Assembly (NCBI GenBank): GCA_005882235.1
Contig: VBCT01000161.1
Location: forward strand, 1-5,435
Direction: 5' to 3'
From: Betaproteobacteria bacterium
GTDB taxonomy: Bacteria; Pseudomonadota; Gammaproteobacteria; Burkholderiales; SG8-39
Length of the DNA: 5,435 nucleotides
Program-made: the position numbers and the translations under genes
Notes under the pieces: model-generated
Seen by the model: only the letters and a program-made list of their open reading frames with translations
Told to the model about the DNA's origin: nothing
Databases searched by the model: none
Shown here: piece after piece, positions 1 through 5,435 of the stretch
How the letters are laid out: every line of letters begins with the position of its first letter
How positions within the stretch are numbered: position 1 is the first letter of the stretch

Positions 1-983
1 GGGGCGAGCCGCTCTTCCCAGCGCTTGACGCGGGCGTCCGCGGGCTCGCCATCCTCGCGAGCGAGGTCGGCGCACACCCGCAGCATCGCCTTCAGAGTCA
101 CCGGCTTGGTGACCATGTAGTTGGCGTGGCCCCAGGCCTCGCCCCAGACGCGCTCGGCCGCCTTGAAAAAGTCGCGCACCATGCCATAGTAGTTCGGCAC
201 CTGGGTACGGCTGCCCCCGGCTAGCTGGATCTTGCGCCAGTCGCGGTTGACCCAGCGGTGCAGTTCGTTGAAAAGTTCCGCCTGCAGGATCCACTTGTCC
301 TGCGCGCTGCGCCCGCCGAGGCGGTTGATGCGGTAGCGCAAGGGGCTGTCCCCCTCGCTGTAGAGGCTGCCGACCACACGCGAGGCGAACTTGCGGTGGG
401 GCTCTGCCCAGGACACTCGCTCGTACAAGTCGATCAGGTGGCTCTTGTTGATGCGCGTGGGCGTGGAGTTGATGATCACGAACATCTCGGTAGCGAAGTC
501 CTCGCTGCGCCCGTCGAAGATTACACACGGTACGTTGATGGTTTTGGCGTCGTCCGGGCGCTCTTCCAGGTAGAAGCGTAGTGCCGCAAGCCGGTGTTGG
601 CCGTCGATGATGAGGAACTTGGACTGCGGCTCCGCCAACTGGCCGATCCCGTCGGTACCACCGGCTGCTTGGAAGCGCAGTTTTTCCGGGGTAAACAACA
701 ATACCGTTCCCGGGATCGGTGGCTGGGTGATCGCCGTCTCATAGAAATTCTTGAGCTGGCGCACCTTGGCCCGTGACAAGGTTCTCTGGAAGGCGCGGTC
801 GGTGCGCTCGATTTTGGCTATGAACTGGGCGATCTCGTCTTCATGGGAGACGCGGGCCGGAGCGATCTCCTCGCCTTCGCCGTAAAAGCGACTGATAAAG
901 CGGACCTTGGCGAGCAGCTCGGGAGCGCGGACGCTGCCGAAGTAGAAGATGCCATCCTTCTGGCGAATCTGCGTGGCAAGCAC
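1..983 (-). CDS. DGQHR-domain protein (DndB-like), C-terminus cut by window edge
   Basis: The reverse strand is open from a GTG at 983 to the left edge, giving 327 residues with no stop. The diagnostic motif is at residues 123-135: a hydrophobic strand, then DGQHR at 127-131 followed by LAAL, as in the DGQHR family (DndB and relatives). The loop resembles the ParB/sulfiredoxin-fold DGxHR motif. A second family-like block lies at 168-186 (FVIINSTPTRINKSHL). No signal peptide or membrane segment is visible, so it should be cytoplasmic. The start is set by GGGAGG at 989-994, five bases before the GTG; an in-frame TGA lies just upstream with no other usual start codon between. Characterised DndB represses the phosphorothioation (dnd) operon and binds DNA, but many DGQHR proteins are orphans, and no dnd partner is visible here. 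The family call is strong; the role is unknown. The missing part may be short, since relatives are roughly 350-400 residues. Confidence 0.88.
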   Translation of the reverse strand, partial: MLATQIRQKDGIFYFGSVRAPELLAKVRFISRFYGEGEEIAPARVSHEDEIAQFIAKIERTDRAFQRTLSRAKVRQLKNFYETAITQPPIPGTVLLFTPEKLRFQAAGGTDGIGQLAEPQSKFLIIDGQHRLAALRFYLEERPDDAKTINVPCVIFDGRSEDFATEMFVIINSTPTRINKSHLIDLYERVSWAEPHRKFASRVVGSLYSEGDSPLRYRINRLGGRSAQDKWILQAELFNELHRWVNRDWRKIQLAGGSRTQVPNYYGMVRDFFKAAERVWGEAWGHANYMVTKPVTLKAMLRVCADLAREDGEPADARVKRWEERLA

Positions 984-988
984 GGGGT

Positions 989-994
989 CCTCCC
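989..994 (-). promoter_or_regulatory. Shine-Dalgarno site of the DGQHR gene
   Basis: On the minus strand GGGAGG lies five bases before the GTG at 981-983. It is the strongest ribosome binding site in the window and justifies the GTG start. Confidence 0.75.
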
Positions 995-1029
995 TTGTAA
1001 GTATGGCTCAGCCGCTGGCGCAGACCGGA

Positions 1030-1060
1030 AATATAGCCGAAACCGGGCGCTCACTGCGAA
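1030..1060 (-). promoter_or_regulatory. possible sigma-70 promoter of the DGQHR gene
   Basis: On the minus strand TTCGCA (1055-1060, four of six matches to TTGACA) is followed after 19 bases by TATATT (1030-1035, five of six matches to TATAAT). It lies about 50 bases before the GTG start, giving a leader of roughly 40 bases. The spacer is longer than the ideal 17, so this is a plausible but unproven promoter. Confidence 0.35.
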
Positions 1061-1179
1061 AAAACGGGTTCAGCGGCATTGTCCTGGGTCAGGTCAGTCC
1101 CGGGCCGCTCCTTGCGGTTTCCGTGCGTTTAGCGGCCAGTGGACGCTCCAGAGAGCGGCATCCAAAACCGGCCGTGGCC

Positions 1180-1193
1180 CGTGGACCTCCACG
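1180..1193. repeat. short inverted repeat upstream of pyruvate kinase
   Basis: CGTGGA and TCCACG form six-base arms around a two-base CC spacer. It lacks a T-run, so it is not an intrinsic terminator. It could be a small hairpin or regulator half-sites, or chance in GC-rich DNA. Confidence 0.35.
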
Positions 1194-1200
1194 CGCAACG

Positions 1201-1213
1201 CCTTCCCGGAAGG
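1201..1213. repeat. CCTTCC-C-GGAAGG inverted repeat
   Basis: Perfect six-base arms flank one central C, 54 bases before the pyruvate kinase start. The position fits an operator near its promoter, but the match to any known regulator site is not recognised, and chance occurrence is possible. Confidence 0.35.
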
Positions 1214-1256
1214 AAAGTAGCCCCATAAGCATCTGGTAAAGTAGAACGGTTTTCCC

Positions 1257-1260
1257 GGAG
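1257..1260 (+). promoter_or_regulatory. Shine-Dalgarno site of pyruvate kinase
   Basis: GGAG sits six bases before the ATG at 1267, good spacing. It supports this start, which also places the conserved TKIVATLGPAS block at residues 5-15 as in the family. Confidence 0.65.
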
Positions 1261-1266
1261 CGTCAA

Positions 1267-2706
1267 ATGGGCAGAAGCACCAAAATCGTCGCCACGCTCG
1301 GCCCCGCGTCCAGCGATCCTCAAACGCTCGAGCGGATGTTTCTCGCGGGAGTGGACGTCGTGCGCATGAATTTCTCGCACGGCACCGCCGACGATCACGA
1401 GCGCCGCGCCGAGCTGGTGCGCGAGGCTTGCCGCAAAACCGGACGCACCGTCGGCATCATGGGCGACCTGCAGGGTCCCAAGATCCGGATCGGCAGGTTC
1501 AAGGACGGCAAGGTCACTCTGAATCCGGGCGACGCCTTCGTGCTCGACGCCGACTGCGAGCTCGGGGTCAACGGCCGCGTCGGCCTGGACTACAAGGAGC
1601 TACCGCGCGACGTGCGACCCGGCGACGTGCTGCTTCTTGACGACGGGAAGATCGTGTTCGAGGTCGAAAAGGTCGTCGGTAACGAGGTGCGCTGCCGCGT
1701 CCGTCACGGGGGAGTGCTCTCCAACAACAAGGGCATCAACCGCCTCGGAGGCGGCCTCACCGCCGCCGCGCTTCCGCCGAAGGACATGGAGGACATTCGA
1801 ACGGCGGCGAAAATCAAGGTGGATTACCTCGCCGTTTCCTTCCCCAAGTCGAGCGGCGACATGGTCATGGCAAGGCAGCTCTTGCGCGCCGCGGGCGGCG
1901 AGGCGTTCCTCATAGCCAAGATCGAGCGCGCCGAAGCCGTCGAGCCGAAAGCGCTTATCGACATCATGTCCGCTTGCGAGGGCATCATGGTGGCGCGCGG
2001 GGATCTGGCGGTCGAGGTTGGCGATGCCTCGGTCCCGGCCCTGCAAAAGCGAATGATTCGGCTAGCGCGCGAGCACAACAAGCTCACCATAACCGCCACG
2101 CAGATGATGGAGTCGATGATTTCGAGCCCGGTACCTACCCGCGCCGAGGTGTCGGACGTCGCCAATGCTGTGCTCGATGGGACCGATGCGGTGATGCTGT
2201 CCGCGGAGACCGCAAGCGGCAAGTACCCGGTCGAGACGATCGCCTCGATGAGCCGCATCTGCGCAGTCGCGGAGGACTCGGCCGAGGTGACGCTCGACCG
2301 CGACTTTCTCGATCGTGTCTTTACGCGAGTGGACCAGTCGATTGCGATGGCGGCGCTTTTCACCGCCTATCATCTCAAGGTGAGAGCGATCGCCGCGCTC
2401 ACCGAGTCGGGGTCGACCGCGCTGTGGATGTCGCGCATCAACTGCGGCGTTCCGATCTACGCTCTCACCTCGCAGACCGTGACGCGCTACCGGTGCGCGT
2501 TGTTTCGCGACACCTATCCCCTGATGGTGAAGTACGTCGGCGACGACCGCGAGGAGCTGCTGGAGGAGGCCGAAAACGTCTTGGTGAGGAACGGCGTGGT
2601 GCAAAAGGGGGACCTCATCGTGCTCACCATCGGCGAGCCGATCGGCAAGGCTGGCGGAACCAACACGATGAAGATCGTCCGCGTTGGCGAGCACCGGAAG
2701 GGATAG
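1267..2706 (+). CDS. pyk: pyruvate kinase, PykA-type
   Basis: Converts phosphoenolpyruvate and ADP to pyruvate and ATP, the last step of glycolysis, in the cytoplasm. The 479 residues match the usual bacterial length (about 470-480), so the protein looks complete. Domain A is about 1-69 and 172-345, domain B lid about 70-171, and domain C about 346-479. Visible active-site elements are RMNFSHG (33-39, with R33, N35, S37), D67 and K72 in the GDLQGPKIR block, catalytic K218 and metal ligand E220 in IAKIERAEAV, D246 in VARGD, and T278 in ITATQMMES. KIERAEA rather than KIENxEG marks the PykA (E. coli pyruvate kinase II-like) branch. A248 replaces the common glycine of GDLGVE, which I recall as usual in betaproteobacterial enzymes. 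TESGSTA (379-385) resembles the sugar-phosphate effector loop of domain C, so allosteric control is likely. It is the first gene of an apparent four-gene transcript; the next gene starts 17 bases after its stop. Confidence 0.97.
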   Translation: MGRSTKIVATLGPASSDPQTLERMFLAGVDVVRMNFSHGTADDHERRAELVREACRKTGRTVGIMGDLQGPKIRIGRFKDGKVTLNPGDAFVLDADCELGVNGRVGLDYKELPRDVRPGDVLLLDDGKIVFEVEKVVGNEVRCRVRHGGVLSNNKGINRLGGGLTAAALPPKDMEDIRTAAKIKVDYLAVSFPKSSGDMVMARQLLRAAGGEAFLIAKIERAEAVEPKALIDIMSACEGIMVARGDLAVEVGDASVPALQKRMIRLAREHNKLTITATQMMESMISSPVPTRAEVSDVANAVLDGTDAVMLSAETASGKYPVETIASMSRICAVAEDSAEVTLDRDFLDRVFTRVDQSIAMAALFTAYHLKVRAIAALTESGSTALWMSRINCGVPIYALTSQTVTRYRCALFRDTYPLMVKYVGDDREELLEEAENVLVRNGVVQKGDLIVLTIGEPIGKAGGTNTMKIVRVGEHRKG

Positions 2707-2722
2707 TTGCGGACAAGAAGCG

Positions 2723-3874
2723 ATGACTGAGCGAAGACTCGGCGTCATCATGAACGGAGTGACGGGCCGCATGGGCATGAACCAGCACCTGGCGCGCTCC
2801 GTCATGGCCATCCGCCAAGAGGGCGGGGTGCACCTTGCCGACGGCACGCGGGTGATCCCCGACCCGATCCTGGTCGGGCGCAACGCTGAAAAGCTGAGGA
2901 AACTCGCAATCGACCACGGCGTCGAGCGCTGGACCACCGACCTGGATGAGGCGCTTAGGAACCCCGACGACGTGGTTTTTTTCGACGCTGCTTCGACAAA
3001 GCTCCGGCCGACCTTGCTGAAGAAGGCCCTCGCCGCAAAGAAACACGTTTACTGCGAAAAACCTGTCGCGACCTCGCTCGCACAAGCGCTCGACCTGTAT
3101 CGGGCAGCCAAGAAGGCGGGAGTTCGGCACGGTGTCGTCCAGGACAAGCTCTGGCTGCCGGGGCTGCTGAAGATCAAGGCGCTGCGTGATGCCGGTTTCT
3201 TCGGGAGAATACTCTCGGTCCGGGGCGAGTTCGGCTACTGGGTGTTCGAGGGCGACGAGCAGCCGGCGCAGCGGCCCTCCTGGAATTACAGCAAGAAGGA
3301 CGGCGGCGGAATCATCCTCGACATGCTGTGCCACTGGCGCTACGTGCTCGACAACCTGTTCGGGGAAGTGAAGAGCGTTTCTTGCCTCGGCGCGCGGCAT
3401 ATCGCGACCCGCTGGGATGAAAACGGCAATAAGTACAGGGCGACCGCAGACGATGCCGCGTACGCGACGTTCCGGCTCGCAGGCGACGTCGTCGCGCATT
3501 TCAACAGTTCTTGGTCCGTGCGCGTACGCCGCGATGACTTGGTGACTTTTCAGGTGGACGGGACGAAGGGGTCCGCGGTTGCCGGGCTCACGCGCTGTTT
3601 TGCTCAATCCCTTGCCGAAACGCCCCGGCCGGTATGGAACCCGGACGTGCGTCAAACGCACGATTTTGGCGCAGACTGGAAGGAGGTTCCGGACGACAGG
3701 TCCTACGACAATGCGTTCAAGGTCGAATGGGAGCTTTTCATCCGCCACGTGTGCGAAGGGTCGCCGTTTAAATGGAATTTGTTGGAGGGCGCGAAAGGGC
3801 TGCAGCTCGTCGATTGCGCGTTGAAGTCCTGGCGCACGCGACGTTGGATCGACGTTCCGAGACTGAAAGCATAG
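2723..3874 (+). CDS. Gfo/Idh/MocA-family NAD(P)-dependent oxidoreductase
   Basis: Predicted cytoplasmic dehydrogenase of 383 residues, acting on a sugar, polyol or related carbonyl compound. Residues 1-118 form a Rossmann domain: strand RRLGVIM, then the loop NGVTGRMG (11-18), then CEKPVATS (111-118) with the family hallmark EKP at 112-114. Residues 119-383 form the C-terminal alpha/beta substrate domain. It contains GGGIILDMLCHW (194-205), where D200 and H204 fit the family's DxxxH catalytic pattern. The glycine loop is closer to that of dihydrodipicolinate reductase (GxxGRMG) than to the classic GxGxxG. I chose the ATG at 2723 because the first Rossmann strand begins right after it. An in-frame ATG at 2684 would overlap pyruvate kinase and add 13 residues with no family features. 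The ribosome binding site is weak (purine-rich AAGAAG close to the start), suggesting translation coupled to the upstream gene. The substrate is unknown. Confidence 0.87.
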   Translation: MTERRLGVIMNGVTGRMGMNQHLARSVMAIRQEGGVHLADGTRVIPDPILVGRNAEKLRKLAIDHGVERWTTDLDEALRNPDDVVFFDAASTKLRPTLLKKALAAKKHVYCEKPVATSLAQALDLYRAAKKAGVRHGVVQDKLWLPGLLKIKALRDAGFFGRILSVRGEFGYWVFEGDEQPAQRPSWNYSKKDGGGIILDMLCHWRYVLDNLFGEVKSVSCLGARHIATRWDENGNKYRATADDAAYATFRLAGDVVAHFNSSWSVRVRRDDLVTFQVDGTKGSAVAGLTRCFAQSLAETPRPVWNPDVRQTHDFGADWKEVPDDRSYDNAFKVEWELFIRHVCEGSPFKWNLLEGAKGLQLVDCALKSWRTRRWIDVPRLKA

Positions 3875-3881
3875 ACCGGGC

Positions 3882-5069
3882 ATGAATGCGCCTGAAAAGC
3901 TCACGACGCGCATCAAGCTGCCTTCCTCGGCGGGAAAGGTCGAGGAATTCCGGCTGAGCGCACCCCGCGATTTCGGCACGGCCGGAAGGAAAGCGTTCAA
4001 TCGCATCGCGCTCGCCGCGGCCCACGTGGTCGCGGACCCTCTCGCCCGAGGGAATCCTTGGCTCGATGCCGCAGTCGACTGGGATGCGACCCTCGCCTAC
4101 CGGCGCTACCTGTGGTCGCTCGGCCTCGGCGTGGCCGAAGCGATGGACACGGCGCAACGCGGCATGGGACTCGAGTGGAACAACTCGCTAGAGCTGATCC
4201 GCCGCTCGATCGACGCGTCCAGGGACATCGAAGGCGCGGTGCTCTATAGCGGCGCTGGCACCGATCAGCTCGCCCTTGCCCGAGGGGCGACGCCCGCCGC
4301 GGTCGTTGCGGCATACGAGGAGCAATGCGAAGCGATCGAAAGACTCGGCGGGCGGATCGTGCTCATGGCAAGCCGCGCGCTTGCCACCTGCGCCCGCTCG
4401 CCGGACGACTATCGGGAGGTGTACTCGCGCGTCCTCTCTCGGGTAAGGCGGCCCGTGATCATCCACTGGTTGGGCGAGATGTTCGACCCTCAACTGGCGG
4501 GCTATTGGGGCGAGGAGGATCACGACAGGGCCATGAAGGTGGCACTTGAGGTCATCGAGGCAAACCGCGCCAAAGTGGAAGGCATCAAGATATCGCTGCT
4601 CGACCCGCAAAAGGAAATTGACATGCGCAGACGCCTCCCGGAGGGAGTGCGCTTGTATACCGGGGACGATTTCAACTATCCGGACCTGATCGAAGGCGAC
4701 CGGGAAGGCCACTCCGATGCGCTGCTCGGAATTTTCGACGCGATCGCCCCGGCCGCCTCGGCTGCTCTCGGTCGGCTGGGATCGGGCGACGTGCCCGGTT
4801 TTCGCGATATCCTCGCGCCCACGGTGCCGCTCGCCCGCCATATCTTCAAGGCCCCGACGCGCTTCTACAAAACGGGCCTAGTTTTCCTCGCGTGGCTGAA
4901 CGGCCACCAGGAGCATTTCGTCATGGTCGGCGGGCAGCAGTCGGCGCGCTCGTTGGTGGATTTCGCCGAGACCTTCCGACTGGCCGATGCCGCGGGCTTA
5001 CTGCGCAATCCGGAACTCGCTGCATCCAGGATGAGGCAAATCCTCGCCGTGAACGGCATCGGTGGATGA
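3882..5069 (+). CDS. DUF993 protein, dihydrodipicolinate synthase/aldolase superfamily
   Basis: A complete 395-residue protein that I recognise as the DUF993 family, usually labelled 'dihydrodipicolinate synthase family protein'. It should be a cytoplasmic TIM barrel of the class I pyruvate-aldolase type. Features in order: an N-terminal extension (about 1-65); VLYSGAGTDQLAL (120-132), where DHDPS has its GTTGE-type loop; PVIIHWLGEMFD (191-202), where DHDPS has its PVILYN strand; VEGIKISLLD (232-241), with K236 in the position of the Schiff-base lysine; and GDDFNYPDLIEGDREGHSDALL (split here as 261-271 and 272-282), which fits the later barrel strands. The DHDPS tyrosine appears replaced by H195, so true DHDPS activity is unlikely. 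It starts 7 bases after the oxidoreductase stop, with a weak ribosome binding site, and its last codons overlap the next gene. The aldolase or lyase role and the substrate are inferred from fold only. Confidence 0.82.
   Translation: MNAPEKLTTRIKLPSSAGKVEEFRLSAPRDFGTAGRKAFNRIALAAAHVVADPLARGNPWLDAAVDWDATLAYRRYLWSLGLGVAEAMDTAQRGMGLEWNNSLELIRRSIDASRDIEGAVLYSGAGTDQLALARGATPAAVVAAYEEQCEAIERLGGRIVLMASRALATCARSPDDYREVYSRVLSRVRRPVIIHWLGEMFDPQLAGYWGEEDHDRAMKVALEVIEANRAKVEGIKISLLDPQKEIDMRRRLPEGVRLYTGDDFNYPDLIEGDREGHSDALLGIFDAIAPAASAALGRLGSGDVPGFRDILAPTVPLARHIFKAPTRFYKTGLVFLAWLNGHQEHFVMVGGQQSARSLVDFAETFRLADAAGLLRNPELAASRMRQILAVNGIGG
5066..5069 (+). other. ATGA start-stop overlap
   Basis: The TGA stop of the DUF993 gene (5067-5069) shares bases with the ATG of the isomerase gene (5066-5068). 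Such overlaps usually mark translational coupling and near-equal amounts of two proteins that work together. Confidence 0.8.
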
Positions 5070-5435
5070 GCAATCCGCCCGATCCCGAACTGCTTTCGCT
5101 CAATACCGCCACGGTGCGGGAAAAATGGAACCTGCGCCGGATGATAGAGGGCTGTGCGCGCCACGGCATCCGGGGTATATCGCCCTGGCGCGACAAGCTC
5201 GCGGAGATGGGGGCGAAGGAGGCGGCCAGGACGATCCGCGACAACGGCCTCACGGTGACGGGGTTGTGCCGCGGCGGAATGTTTCCGGCGGCGGACCGCA
5301 GGGCGCGTCGGGCCGCGATCGACGACAACTTGCGCGCGATCGACGATGCCGCGACGCTCGAGGCAAGCTGTCTGGTCCTCGTGGTCGGCGGGCTGCCGTC
5401 GGGCTCGAAAGACTTAGCCGGCGCGCGAACGATGG
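5066..5435 (+). CDS. sugar-phosphate isomerase/epimerase-type TIM barrel, N-terminal part
   Basis: The ATG at 5066-5068 overlaps the DUF993 stop as ATGA, and the frame stays open to the window edge, giving 123 residues of a protein likely to be about 270-300 long. The visible part fits the xylose isomerase-like TIM barrel (AP endonuclease 2 superfamily). It opens with LSLNTATVREKW (10-21), then MIEGCARHGIRGISPWRDK (26-44) as the first strand-helix unit. GLTVTGLCRGGMF (61-73) is the next strand with its loop, and ASCLVLVVGGLP (100-111) is the third. Members isomerise or epimerise sugars, inosose or hydroxypyruvate; the metal ligands expected later in the barrel lie beyond the window. GGTGG directly before the ATG is poorly spaced, so translation is probably coupled by stop-restart. 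Its place next to the dehydrogenase and DUF993 genes suggests the same pathway. Substrate unknown. Confidence 0.82.
   Translation, partial: MSNPPDPELLSLNTATVREKWNLRRMIEGCARHGIRGISPWRDKLAEMGAKEAARTIRDNGLTVTGLCRGGMFPAADRRARRAAIDDNLRAIDDAATLEASCLVLVVGGLPSGSKDLAGARTM

Larger units (their letters stand above)
984..1266. other. divergent intergenic region, no gene seen
   Basis: This 283-bp gap separates the divergent DGQHR and pyruvate kinase genes and must carry the control signals of both. It holds a tandem GGTCAGGTCA (1087-1096), a six-base-arm inverted repeat with a two-base loop (1180-1193), a second six-base-arm inverted repeat around one central C (1201-1213), and the probable DGQHR promoter. 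For pyruvate kinase only weak -10-like hexamers are visible (for example TAAAGT near 1237), with no convincing -35. Open frames crossing it have no family-like protein features. I see no tRNA, small RNA or riboswitch. Confidence 0.6.

Noticed and set aside
258..581. 107-residue plus-strand frame
   Set aside because: Exactly antisense to the DGQHR core, including the INSTPTRINKSHL block, which is clearly the coding strand.
843..1239. Two plus-strand frames crossing the DGQHR start and the intergenic gap
   Set aside because: They overlap the DGQHR N-terminus in antisense, and the two frames cover the same bases. Neither has a domain, and both look like chance in GC-rich DNA. A small unknown protein cannot be fully excluded.
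2684..2722. Earlier in-frame ATG for the oxidoreductase
   Set aside because: It would overlap the end of pyruvate kinase by 23 bases and add 13 residues before the Rossmann strand with no similarity to the family; the ATG at 2723 fits better.
2707..2722. Possible terminator or promoter between pyruvate kinase and the oxidoreductase
   Set aside because: The 16-base gap has no hairpin, T-run or promoter-like hexamers.
1974..2726. 250-residue plus-strand frame inside pyruvate kinase
   Set aside because: Overlaps catalytic pyruvate kinase sequence in another frame; arginine- and glycine-rich shadow without family features.
2062..2937. 291-residue minus-strand open frame
   Set aside because: Antisense to the conserved C-terminal half of pyruvate kinase; composition is rich in R and H with no motif.
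2624..4006. 460-residue open frame on the minus strand
   Set aside because: It lies wholly opposite the well-supported oxidoreductase and the ends of its neighbours. Its protein has no recognisable domain and shows the biased composition of an antisense frame in GC-rich DNA.
4188..4841. 217-residue minus-strand open frame
   Set aside because: Antisense to DUF993, with no ribosome binding site or domain recognised.

Overview
The window is GC-rich bacterial chromosome with dense coding. The pyruvate kinase is of the proteobacterial PykA type, and its GDLAVEVGD stretch is what I recall from Burkholderiales-like betaproteobacteria. A betaproteobacterium or close relative is therefore the best guess; this is inference from one protein, not a search result.

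Layout. (1) 1-983, minus strand: the N-terminal 327 residues of a DGQHR-domain protein (DndB-like, ParB-like fold class). It starts at a GTG with a strong ribosome binding site and runs off the left edge. (2) 984-1266: a 283-bp non-coding gap between divergent genes. It holds a plausible promoter for the DGQHR gene, two short inverted repeats and a tandem GGTCA. (3) 1267-2706, plus strand: complete pyruvate kinase. (4) 2723-3874: Gfo/Idh/MocA-type NAD(P)-dependent oxidoreductase with a DapB-like glycine loop. (5) 3882-5069: DUF993 protein of the dihydrodipicolinate synthase (DHDPS)/class I aldolase superfamily. (6) 5066 to the right edge: N-terminal 123 residues of a sugar-phosphate isomerase/epimerase-type TIM barrel.

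The four plus-strand genes are separated by +16, +7 and -4 bases, with no terminator or promoter visible between them, so they look like one transcript. The last three form a dehydrogenase / aldolase-like / isomerase set. That combination suggests uptake and breakdown of an unidentified sugar or polyol derivative. An aldolase step could yield pyruvate or another C3 unit, which would fit the link to pyruvate kinase, but neither substrate nor reaction can be read from the sequence. The DGQHR gene is transcribed away from this operon and probably belongs to a different, possibly DNA-modification or defence-related, module to the left of the window.
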